Assembly: GCA_025642065.1 (NCBI GenBank)
Contig: JAODUP010000008.1
Coordinates: forward strand, 1,061,001-1,125,000
DNA length: 64,000 bases
Direction of reading: 5' to 3'
Source: Paralvinella palmiformis
Lineage: Eukaryota > Annelida > Polychaeta > Terebellida > Alvinellidae
The notes below the pieces were generated by a model, which did no database searches, was not told the origin of the DNA, and saw only the letters and a list, made by a program, of their open reading frames with translations. This document shows, piece by piece, positions 1 to 12,300 of this stretch; positions within the stretch are counted from its first letter, which is position 1; each line of letters opens with the position of its first letter. The translations under genes were made by a program, and so were the position numbers.

Positions 1-99
1 GTGCTGCTTGACGATTTGTGGCCAGCTGGTTGTTGGGATAGCATGGGTGTAGTTGTCGTAGCCACTGGGTTTGGTTTGGTTTGTATGGTATTAACATTT

Positions 100-385
100 T
101 CAGGGTGTGGGTTGAATGTGTGAAAGATTTGTTACTGAATGTTTGTTTTGGTACAGCCAAGTCAACGGAGATTGGATCAAGGGACATGCGAGTCTCCACT
201 GGACAACACACTGATTGTGCTGGGGGGGCGGGGAGATTTCCCCTTTATATACCGGTTTGTATGTGTGTGAGGAGTTTTAGTGGGGGATTGTTTTCGACTC
301 AGCCAAGTCAGCGGTGATTGGACCAGGTGGCCAAGTGAGGTCTACTGAATAACAATGCTGACGGTGCTGAGGGGATTTTTGTAGA
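100..385. repeat. Two-copy direct repeat, period 146 bp
   Basis: Two diverged copies lie head to tail. The shared core CAGCCAAGTCA plus GATTGG starts at 154 and again at 300. Just downstream are a TATA-like GTATATAG near 416-423, a pair of hairpins (492-568) and an AATAAA at 688-693. Repeats, TATA, hairpin and poly(A) signal in that order would suit the U3/R part of a retrotransposon LTR cut by the window edge. No second LTR, gag or pol is visible, so this stays a guess. Confidence 0.45.
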
Positions 386-491
386 TTTTTTGTTGTTCTG
401 GTGGTGGTTCTGGAGTATATAGTTTTGCGGAGTGTATAGTTTTTGTACAGTTTCAAGTAGAGGATTAAGTAGATACAAGACTGCATGAATT

Positions 492-568
492 CGGAGTTTT
501 GAAAGAGAGAACTCCGCTAAGGCCGAGATCAGGGACGCATGTCAGAGACGGTCGCGTCCCGATCTCGG
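492..568. other. Two adjacent inverted repeats (hairpins)
   Basis: The first hairpin pairs CGGAGTT (492-498) with AACTCCG (510-516). The second pairs CCGAGATC-A-GGGACGC (523-538) with GCGTCCCGATCTCGG (554-568): fifteen base pairs with one bulged A and a 15-nt loop. They are only 6 bp apart. The arms are GC-rich in an AT-rich setting. Function unknown; it could be a structured RNA segment or a transposon end. Confidence 0.6.
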
Positions 569-2568
569 TACTTTTCAATATAACTGGATTAATTCTCATA
601 TATGCTAATGGTATGAATTTTTAAGCCGTAAACCAAATAACTTATAGTATATAGTATATTTAAGAAAATACAGGATCTACATGGGATAATAAAGAAATAA
701 TAAATTACTTAAAACGTGTTACTGGGTGCCGATTATCTCGACTGAACCGTGAACGAGAAGGTCGGACTGTACACAAACTTATACAAACCCCAGACTGTGT
801 ATAATTACCTTGCTTTTTTGCTTTACCCGCCATATCGGTATTGGCAACCATATCACAGTCTATATAGATGTTAACTTGATTAGAAGATATTAAAGCAAAC
901 TGAACTTAAAAAGTTAAACCCTTCTCTTCGACATTTCAACGGCCATGTTTTGTTGCCACCAACAACACGCGAGACCACTAGACGAGATGAAACATAATTG
1001 TACGTTAAATACAATACTATAGGAACGTGTTTTCGTTAGTAGTCAATTTGTTCTATTTATCCACCATATAACAGAAGTACTTTTGTTATTTAAAATAACT
1101 AATACCATTTTGTTTATTTATATTTAACACAGTATATATCGTTGGAATAAATAATTATTGTGATAGTTTTAAGCCACCATGTCCTCAATCATTACTCTCT
1201 TTACAGTCAACAGTTACTGAGTTAGATCTATAGGCTATATTGGTAAAACAATGCCAATAGTCAATAATACATGCTTACATCCATGTAATAATTTGTATTA
1301 TTTATAATTAAATTTTTAGACGATTTCGTTGGATTGAAAGGTGTGTGTGTGTGTGTGTGTTATACACTTTTCTTAGTAACTGAACCCTTCTAGTTCACAG
1401 AACAGTATTTTATGTTTAACGTAATAGTTTAATTTTTAAGGATCATTCATGTCTTATTTTATTTTCATACCATGGGACCATCAGTTAGACAGTCTAGACT
1501 ACCATAACCTAGGGTTTCCAGAGAATCTTGCATTTGTAAATCTGTATTTTAGAGAAACTGTAAAATCTGTCTATCTATCACTGTGTTAATTAAGTGTGAT
1601 ATAATTTATTTGATCAGTAATGTAGTAGATAGATAGATTCCACTGGATGTAGCGCCACCAACATGATACTCCACGAGATGAGAACCCAAAGGACTAAACC
1701 ACTCTATCATCGTGTGTGTAATTTATTTCCATCATACACTTCAGTATTTTAGTAGTGGTTTTAATCCAATAATATGTCAGTGTCAGTACACAGTTATCAA
1801 ACTTAATCTTCGGTTTATCTATCAGATTTCACGACATCTCACCATGCTCATCGCTTAATTAATACTACAATGGCAACCTGATTTTGATATTTGCATATAC
1901 TGTCTGTGTGTGAAACTATTTTCGAAAATCCCATTGTTTTAATCCTTCCAAATATAATATGTTCTAGAACCAACTTCAAAGTTGACCAAGCAAAAATTAC
2001 ATGTATAAATTAGGTACATATAATGCATCAAAGGGAGATGGGATATCCATCTTCATGTCCAGTCTGACACATAGGTCACGTCACCTCATAATTTAATCAT
2101 TCAGAGTTGGATTTATTCCTGAATTTCATTGCTGATCAATATTTTGTTCACATATATTTAATTTAGCCCAGATAAGTTTTGTTTCTGCCCTGGATATGAA
2201 GCCTGCTTGTATTTGAAAGCAAGTAATCAAATAACTCACTAGTTTTCTAGTCTGTTTTGATTATATACTTGAACTAAACACAGATTTATGGTTTACCATT
2301 CGTTGTAGCCGTCATGACGTATTTATGTGTAAAAATTGTCTATGCTAGACCCAGAATGTTTTTTAGTGTTTTCGGTGTATAGCACCTCCAGTTGATTACT
2401 GTGCTATATAAAATACTAGTATTGTTGTTATTATTATAAAATACTATTATTCTTGTTATTATTATAAAATACTATTATTGTCAGTTGATAGTCTACATCT
2501 GGATTACATAACTGGCCACTTGTGTACACAGCATGCTAAATAAATAGGCCAATCATCCACCTTTTTGA
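569..2568. other. AT-rich intergenic stretch, no gene seen
   Basis: No ORF here resembles a known protein. It holds a (GT)n run at about 1341-1362 and a short tandem repeat at about 2408-2482 built from a unit near 31 bp containing ATTATTATAAAATACTATTA. Confidence 0.6.
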
Positions 2569-2663
2569 CAAAGCCTGGGTGGAGTTTGAGCCCAGATGCT
2601 ATAGATCTGTGGCCAAATGCACTACCAGTTAGTTCATGGAGACATCCCATAATAGTCTTTTGC
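2569..2663 (-). mobile_element. tRNA-derived SINE head, family A relic
   Basis: Read on the minus strand this gives a tRNA-like head with a B-box-like TTTGAGCCCAGA context. It matches the head of the fuller copy at 16611-16798 (CCATAGACCTGTGGCCA versus CTATAGATCTGTGGCCA). The tail is missing. Confidence 0.5.
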
Positions 2664-3049
2664 GTAAGGACTTAATAGCTAAACCAAGGTGATTAATTTT
2701 GTTATGGATTATCTAGAATATCTAGATTGAATAATTTGGCAATCACCCATGTACTGATATGAAGATGTGTTGGAAAGATATAGATATTGATTGTATGATC
2801 TCAGGTTTATACTACATTCTTATGTATAATAATAATAATTTTCCTAGATACAAATTTGTATGTAAACTCCAGACTTCAGCCAGGTACTTAACAATTCTTA
2901 TTAACAAACATGGGGTGTTGCCAGTTTGCTGTTTAAAGCCAGAAATCCCTTGTTTGGTATCAGCTATGGCCGTATTTTTAAGAATATAGGACACATGGCT
3001 GTAGAGTAACTGCTGGGATCAGAAGAGATGACCATACAAAACATCACAC

Positions 3050-3125
3050 AGACTGACACCAAGATTCTAACCCCAACCTGGAGGTTTGCAGTGCTTTGCG
3101 CTACCAATTGTGCCACGATAGCAAT
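3050..3125 (-). mobile_element. tRNA-like SINE head, family B relic
   Basis: The minus strand carries a B-box-like segment and the family B landmark GGTTTGCAG (plus-strand reading), also seen near 16450 and 57190. It is a degenerate head only. Confidence 0.35.
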
Positions 3126-3602
3126 CTTCTCAATTCACTGGATCACAAAAAGGTCCCCTGAATGTTACCATTATCTTATTTATTTGTTGTTCCATATAAT
3201 AATTAACAACCTAATTAGTATAGTAAATGTCTACATTACAACACAACCCATTCGTCGAATGTTAACATTCATTTAGAGCTAGCCATGGAAATTGTTGCTA
3301 AATACGTCCAATTTGTGACTCTCTAGTAGCATAAATATTTTTATGCACTAAATTCTTTTCGCTCTAAAATAAATATCCATCAATAATATAGTAATCGATC
3401 TTCTCCCACCAAGTACTCCAACTTAATACATAAAAACCTGCAAGGATTGGGAACATGGTAAGATCAGAACTCTTGTATTTTATAGTTTACCACTCTATCC
3501 ATTCAACAATTGTGCCCACTGCTACATATCCCACACTGCTAAGCTACTGCATGCAGTACATACTGATGAAGAAAACAAAAAAACAAGTAAATTAAATATT
3601 TG

Positions 3603-3608
3603 TTTATT
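3603..3608 (-). terminator. Poly(A) signal for ESF1
   Basis: TTTATT on the plus strand reads AATAAA on the minus strand, about 70 nt past the ESF1 stop codon. This is the first canonical hexamer downstream of the stop. Confidence 0.5.
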
Positions 3609-3678
3609 TACTTATGTGAAATACACAAATATACTTCAACAAAGTTTTGAAGCAAAATTTCAACAAAGTTTTAAGCCT

Positions 3679-4069
3679 TCATCGCAACTTTTTAGTTTTC
3701 TTCTTTTTCTCTTGAATATATTTAGTTTTTGCTTTCACTGACTTTATCAGAGTAGCCAGATGTGGATCACTTTTTCTGTCTGAAGAATCCGTTCCATATT
3801 CCCTAGAACATTTTTGCTTTTTTTCACACGACAAGTTGCTTTCACCTGGTGATTGTTTTAAATGGGTCATCCTTCGCTTCAGTTTTGCTTCAATCACCTT
3901 CTCGGTGGCCTTGGTTTTCTTAAATTCTGGTGCAGTAGGATCAATATTGAACAAAGGATTTTCATACAGTTCCTTGAAACGATGGTCATCGGTATCAATC
4001 TGAAATAAACGAACAGAAATTCTAATGATTTATGACTTGATTTTCTAATATATATATATATATATTTGC

Positions 4070-4106
<37 letters not shown>

Positions 4107-5421
4107 CCATTAACAGAGCATGTATGAGAAAAAGATCTATGGGCCAATGAACTACCTGTCCTACAATGAACTACAAACACATATAATCAAGCACATATAA
4201 GTTACATAATACGTTAATACATAACATAATTATATAAGATTACAACTGTATATGTAAGAAATAAATAAAAAATTCGTAAACAAGATCTTTAAATAAATAT
4301 AAATATGTCTTAAGTTTCATGTATAGTTGTAATTAATATTCAGTAATTGCAAGGCCTCACAGACAATTAAGGAAAATTGTTTACCTGTTCATCTAGAGAT
4401 TTATTATATGCTGTATAAATGTACATTGTAATATCAATCACATAGGTTATGGACCAGTAGATTAGTGGGTATTTTTCTCTCTGGTCTGTGTGTGTGTTTG
4501 TGTGTGTGAGAGAGAGAGAGATCCACAAACCTGGAAGTCGTCTTCTTTCTCTTTTGTGGCTTTATGCAAAGCTATTTTTTCTTTTAGTTTCCTCATTTTT
4601 CTCTTTTTCTTTCCTTTTAGCTGTTTCTCTTCCTGGATTAGCTCTTTCAAATTGAAATGTTTCTTTGTATCTTCTTCATCAGACATCAAAAGTTCTAATT
4701 CAGCCTGAAAAATACGACATCCTCAAGTTTATTTATTCTGCTTTAAGTCATAATTCCATATTTTATATATAAACAAGATTCTATTTATTTATCTGTAGCT
4801 CTATTGTAAAACATAGCAACGGTAGACAATTTTCAAGAACTATTTAGCAATGTGAAGTAAATAAATTACTATTCACTGAAATATAAAATGAATATGTTAA
4901 TCCACTCAATTATATATACACTATTTTTATCACAAAAGATTGTCCATTTTAATTGAGAAGTAAGAAAATTAACCCCACCCCTTATTTCCCTTGAAATAAA
5001 CAATTTAAACATTTTGTGCATACATGTGTATTTTTAGACATTTTTGTAGCATTAATCAAATATCTGCTTCACCCTCCTCTTTTCTTCAAGAATCATTTTT
5101 GAAATCTTATAACAATAAAACACTTCCTGATAAAGGAAAGATATGTTAATTTAATTCAGTGTATTAAAGCAACCACCGATTTAAATAATGAGAAAACAAT
5201 GAGCAGATTATATTCATATGATACTTGTAAACAGTTAAGAAATTATAAATAAATTAAGAACTAAATATTGTTTTAAACAATCAAATAGTGTGAAGACGAA
5301 ATGGACACACTGTTGTTAGCAACACTTAACAAATGAACCAAACGTGAAGCATTAGAACTGTGATAATCTTTTGACTTACTTGGAATCTTAGCCAAAATAT
5401 ATATGTACTATTAATGATGAC

Positions 5422-5460
<39 letters not shown>

Positions 5461-8400
5461 CAGATTATGCTGTATGTTCATTTCTGTATCTAAATACATG
5501 ATATTTGTATTGACTTACCTCTTCTCTTTGCTGTTGTTCTAATTCTTTTGCAGTCAACTTTTGTTTTCTCTTCTTCTTCTTAGAACCACTTCCTTCTTTG
5601 ACTGTTAAACAGAACATAATAACTATTTACTTAAAGTTTAATAATAAATAAAGTCCCACCTTAATCCACAAATCTTTTGACAAAAAGTATCAAATGACGC
5701 AAAAAGTATTCCAAGTTGATGAGCTTTAATCCTAAATATATAGCATTTTAAGAATTATATAATTTGTAAACATGTATCTGTTCTTAGTAAACTATTTTAT
5801 ATTTGCATAATGGCTTCAACCATACAAGCTGACTGTACATGTAACTTGAAAACAAAATGTCAGAAATCCATATTCCCAAATATTGAAAAAACATTCCAGG
5901 GATTGTCCAGGAGAATGTAGGTTTTGAGTGTGATGAAATTCTGATAAAAAAACAGACTAGCTCCAGATCAATTTGTCTGAGAAAAAGCATCCTTACAGGA
6001 CTATTACAGAGGATTTAATTTATAAGTTACTGGCCAAAAAATACTCTTCAATATAAACACTCCACATCCAACTGGAAGTCTGTGAAAAAAACAGTGGAAA
6101 GCTAATATACGTTTTCAACAAACATTAATTGGATAACCAGATCTTTAATGCTCAAACCACTTGTGGTACAGTTAAATGCTAAATAGCTGATGATCAAGTA
6201 GACTAAAAGTCAATTTAATGCAAAAAAAAACTTTAAATTTAACCTAGATCCATCCCATTACACTTTATGCTTGCTGTTTGGCTACCTGACAAGCTTGTAA
6301 AAGTCTTAAAATATGAAATACCTTTTATGCTATCTAGTTCTTCCCTGAAATAGGGGTCATTAAGGTCAATGTCAGAAGGCACATCATCGTCACTGATCAC
6401 ATTATCATCATCATCATCATCTGGATGTTGCTGTAATAATAATCACAATACAAACAATTACGGTCACCATTCCTTACACATGACAAATTTACAGATACAG
6501 TCACAAGTGTAAAACATCATTTTCTCAGCACTGACCTATTAGACAATTACATCTCAGTTCCAAGGATGAACTTAAAAGGGAATTCTATGGCATAATGAAA
6601 GGAATTCCTAATTTCTTAATGCATTACCAAATGAACAATGTAGATTAACAATGCAGATTAACTTTTGTATCTGGTTCATCAAACACCATTACCGGTAATG
6701 TTACAAAGAGGACATATTTACGTTTTTATCTGATCTCTTTACTTTTTTCTCCATCTTCTTCTTCTTAGATTTCTCTAGGTATTTCTCCCAAGGAGTGAGT
6801 CCAGTTTTGTCTTTGGCTTTCTTTACCAAACCTTCTGTAGTTTCTTTTAATCCTGAGTTAAAACAAAACAAACAGCGTTTGGTTCCTGCTTTCGTGTCAT
6901 CATCAATAACAACAACAATAACAACAACAGCTGGCTATTTGTTCGTTATTTTCCAGCTGTTTCATTCTACTGCTGCTTACGAACAAATAAAGTGTGAAGA
7001 AACTAAATATTCCTGCACGAAGTCAGAACGTAGCTAATCGAAACATTTGAGTGTACTCAACCAGCCACCATTGCATACCTGGTTCCCATATTATTTCCAT
7101 ATCCATATCTTTATTTTTAGCCTTGTCATGACTGCTAATTCCTTGCAGCAGAGACCTGTACTTGTTGATATGTGTTTCCTCATCCTCATCACCTGATAGC
7201 TGTTGAAAATCTGGCTTCTCAGTTTGGGGATATACACCTACAATGATGAAAACATGAATTTAACTTTAACAATGTCGGAAGAACATGTTCTGCTGTTTAA
7301 CGATCAGTAAGTGTACACCTATTGTAACATTCAGAGGGACTATGATAATAAGTTACTTTCTTTTGGCTATTTTCACCTGAATTTTCCCAAATTTTTATTC
7401 CAAAGGGTAAATGGCAAATGTTGCCACCTTTTTGCACAAGGTAGGCTAAGTGGCCTAACCAGCCTACAAAGGTAATCGGGGAAAGTGGAAGATGAAACAT
7501 CATTCGCACACATAGTTAGACTAGGATCTTAACTGAGGTGCTAGAAGTCTGTGGCTACAGTATATTCTGGGATAATGTTCCAGTGTTTAACTTAGTCCGA
7601 TATAACTATAAATAAATACAACACTGTTGTAATCCTCATAGTAAACAAATCTTGACAGTCATTTATATACACAACTAGACAAATAACATATTTCTTCATG
7701 CCTCTATAAAGGTATTAGCAATTTCAGTAATGAATATGTCTCTGTCCTATCATAATTTGTTTTTAAATAAAAATGAATGAAGCATTTTGTGAAAGGGGAA
7801 CATTTAGATGGAGCACATTCAAAGAAATGAGCATTCAAAGAAATGGGCATGTTTGCACCCCACTGGGCAAACCAAATTCCTATATTGGTCCCAACTTGTC
7901 AAAAATATGAGGTACCCTCAAAGAAACTCAAAGATTGTACAGGCCACCACGTTAAATTTGTGTATTATCTATTTATTACGAAAAGATGGTCTATCCATTC
8001 CGACATTACCTGATTCATCTCCGCTATCAGAAGCCAAGTAATCTTGGACATCTAAAGCCTCAAGATCATCTTTCGTAAACTTGCGCATTGTTACAGCCAC
8101 TCTGTTAGGATCTGTCTCATCCCATGTGAGATTTACCTATCATAGAAGATGTTTATATAAATGCATTAGATTGAAGAGAATATAATCATCATAGTATTAT
8201 TATCAACTTGGTTAATCCACATCATCGATTATTCTTTCAAGTGTGTGGTAATTTATTTGACACACACGCACACACAACACACACTTTACAACATGTTTAT
8301 AGTATTAAATATAATTTATACGCACATACCACCAAGTTAACTGACAAGCAACAAGCCCTAATTTCCAATCAATTTATTACAAGTGTCTATACGAGGATGC

Positions 8401-9337
8401 ATGGTTGCACAAAATATTGAGAATGCTTCCTTAAAATCCAAAGGAGTAAGAGTGTTCTTTAACATGAACATTTCCCAGATATTAATGACAGAGATGAGTA
8501 GAAAGGCTCATCCAGAGTTATCCAGACTGAGATTTCTCAATAAAGTACCCAATACAATCTTTCCTCTAATTGTCATAAAAATAACTAACGACATTGTTCA
8601 TTGGTCTACTGCTTAATTTTAAGAGACAATTACCTTTGTTTGTTGTAATGCTGAGCAGATAAAAGGAGATGACTTGTATGAATTATGATCAGGCAAGTCT
8701 GACACCATTTCTCTTGGTTTTTCATCAAATGTCATATCATCTGGGATAAATCTGCAAGTGTATGTAAATATATATTTGTGTGTATGTGTGTGTGCAAGAG
8801 AATTGAGGAACATTCACAAATGATTCCCATAATTACCTGTGAATATTTTAACCCCCCCCCCTCACACACACACACACACACACACACACTAACAAAACAT
8901 TTCAGACCTATTTTTTACATTACTATCATCCACAAACCTGAGATCTATTTTGTTAGAGCTGCCTTCATACTCAATCCCATCACATTCTTCATATATATGG
9001 TTAGCTGTCTCTTTAGAATCGCATTCAATCACCCCATAATAATATTTAAGACGATTTAGCTGGTAAATTCTTAACTTTTCTTTGTGGTATTCTTGTTCTG
9101 AAATTAGAAACAATAAAATAACATGTCACTGTATCATTAATGTTTCACACTAATAAATAAATATATGTCACTGTATCATTAATGTTTCACACTAATAAAT
9201 AAATATAGTGTTTATATTTTTCTAAATCAATAAAGAAATATTATTTTCTATTCCCCACCTTTTGCTGTATGAAACCTAGCTCAATCTTTGTGTTTATTAA
9301 TTTTATGATAAACCTGTGCTACACAAATCAAGATTCA

Positions 9338-9370
<33 letters not shown>

Positions 9371-12300
9371 ATTCCTATTTACCAATAAATTTACATTTTA
9401 ATTTTATCAAAACCATTATCTAATATGAATAATTAATTCTAATGTAGTTTAAAGTTTTTGTAATTCAATCTACACTTGTTAGCCACTACCCCTGTATGCT
9501 ATTTGTATAAGAAATTACAATCATCATTAGTTATGCTAAATAGAAAGCCACTGTTCCAGTGAATTTTATGGGGTTTTCTTGTACATAATCCAAGATATTG
9601 ATAAAAATCATAATATTAAGAGTAATATATCCCCCAAATAAGGCATTATTCTCCCAAAACAAATATTATTCCCAAAGAGATGGCATAATGATTATTGTAA
9701 TGTCATGTGCTCTCAAAATGGTCCATAGCCTCATGAATGATCACTTTTATTTACATTTTAGGAGCATATTTTTAAATCAATTTTTCCACAGGAAATGGGT
9801 CACGTTTAGGAAGTACGGTTTTGTTACAGTTTTAATAAAAATGTTATTTTATTTGCTAAAAAGCTCAACAAAATGGAAATAATAAAGTTTGTCAAAGAGA
9901 AGTGCTCTAAATTCCCATTGTCTTACTTCCTTCACCATTATCTATTATGTTCACAAATCGTATTCAATACTATAAATGGATTTTGATCAAATACTATAGA
10001 ACATCAGATTTAGGGAGCACCCACTGATAATTGGTAGCAATTAGTGTTATCCTGTAAATCACCTGCTATGGTCACAGCTGCCAGTGTGAATGAACTAACT
10101 TACAGGTGTATGAGACAATGTTCACCTCCAATTAATCACAAAATATTTCATTATTCAACCCATTCTCATCATCATTAAAACATGGTATTAACTCTTAAGA
10201 GACCAATGAAATTCCAGGATGTTTCCAGGATACCGGAGTCTTTAGTCTTTTCGGGACACACATTTCATGTGTATTCTCAGTGGCAGCATTTGCTTTAAGT
10301 TTGTGGTCGAAGCCTTATCCAAAAGATCTATCAATCATTTGAGTGGGCGTTTATAATTAAATAAACTGTTATAATTAAACAACTTGAAAGACAAAGGCGT
10401 AGACACGGACAGAGCCATAGCCAGCTGAGGGCAGTCGGATGTGTTATCTTTTTAGTATATGGCCATTCTCCATCAGAATTCTCTCGCCATACAACTTTTT
10501 TTGTCGTTGGGTTTCAAAATACATTCAATAGAATGTTAAGATTATCACTGACCTGGAAAACCAGTGGGATGGAACAATTAACAAAACAGAATGAGTACTA
10601 GCTGATCGTGTTTTAATAACATAAAATAAATATGTCAAATAAACAAAATTCCTTACTTATTTCTGGATAATCAATCACTCACAGGTACGGATTATAAATC
10701 CTGGGGAGATAAAGCCCCCCCCCCCTCAAGAACATGGAGTAGGAATGAAAATTGTATCATACCCCTCGTCTCCAGCGCCATCTAGTCATCATACACATTA
10801 ACCTGGGCCACTACCTTAAGCAACAACTCATTTTGGGATGAGACATTCACAACATCTACAATATTTCTTATATTTCAATTTTGATGAATAGATCTGAACC
10901 GTTGAACAAACTTAACCATCTCTGAGGGTACATAACGTTTTACAAACCATCAATAATTGGATCATCAGGTTTGCTTGTAACCAATTCTGTTGGACCGTTT
11001 CTTTCTTCTTCCTTCATACGTTTTGCACCAAATTCAGATGGATAAATCTGTAACAGAGAGAGAGAGAGAGAGAGAGCATCATCAAACTGCGTTAACATTA
11101 TACAGACAAATATTCTTTCTTACAAAACTGCCACCGTTCCAAGAAAATAATAAATGCACAGAACGTGTGCATTTATGAAAATAATATAAATAAAATAGTA
11201 AAATAAGCCAAACCTGAATTTAATTTTTATAATTCGGACAAATCAATCAAGACCAAGCTTCGTAAAACATGACAAATCGATCTATTATTAGATTGATACT
11301 TACTGCAACAGATCTTATTAAACCTGTAGGTGGAATAAAAGAACTGAAAAGAACCATGAGGTCATGAGCTTTGATCCTGTCCCAGTCCATGTTACACGCG
11401 GCCAGTCTGTGCGTTACATCTGCTGCTTCAGGGGCATCGTGATCAATTTCACCCCAAGGCAGCTCTGTAGGTGTCTGTTTAGACAAATATATGGGTAATC
11501 GTTTAGAAACCAAAAAAAAAAGACATTTGTCAGAGGTTTTTTTTGGTTTCTATTAATCACTTTACAATCTGTTAGTAGGGCTTGAAGAACACAAACATCC
11601 ATAGGCAGAACAATTACAATCACAATACGGTAAAATTCAACACATTTTGATAAAATTATGATAAATTTAATAATAATATTAAGCATTATCTCGATGCAGT
11701 AAAAAATACTGATGTCAAATTACCTTCTTGCGGCTCACTGATATCATCTTCCTCATCATCATCATCTGAGCTTGACATTTCTGCTTCTCCTCGAGCATAA
11801 TCCGGTCCAGTTGTGACATCTTAAGAAAATAAATCTATGATATTCAGGGCTACTTTGCTGGTAAATATATGTGTTGTGTTATCATCGCACAACTAAGTAC
11901 ACATGTATGTTTCAATGGGCAGTATACAGGCCAATCATATTTAGATGCACCCAGTGAAACAATAAAATCAATTAAATTTAGTTTTACTAAAACATTTCAA
12001 ACAATTGTTTAGGTGCTGAAGATCTAATTAAATAGTTCTGAGTAGACATGGGGTCAATTCAATTCTGGAATTGATGAGCAATTCAAAAATTGCTCATTTA
12101 AAAAAGTTAATTTACCATTTAATTTTTTAATTCAGAAATATTTCTTCCATGACAACCCTACTTGGAATAAAACTACTTGGAGTAGGTATTCCAAGTAGGT
12201 ACTCGGAGTGCCTACTCTGAGTACCTACTCCAATCAGTATATATACGAGTAGGTACACCAAAGTCTGTGCTTTGCTCACACACTCCAACTTTGCTCTCAC

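Noticed and set aside
11465..11474. Upstream acceptor for ESF1 exon 4 after AAACAG
   Set aside because: It would put the exon out of phase and give an immediate stop. The acceptor at 11465 keeps the frame.
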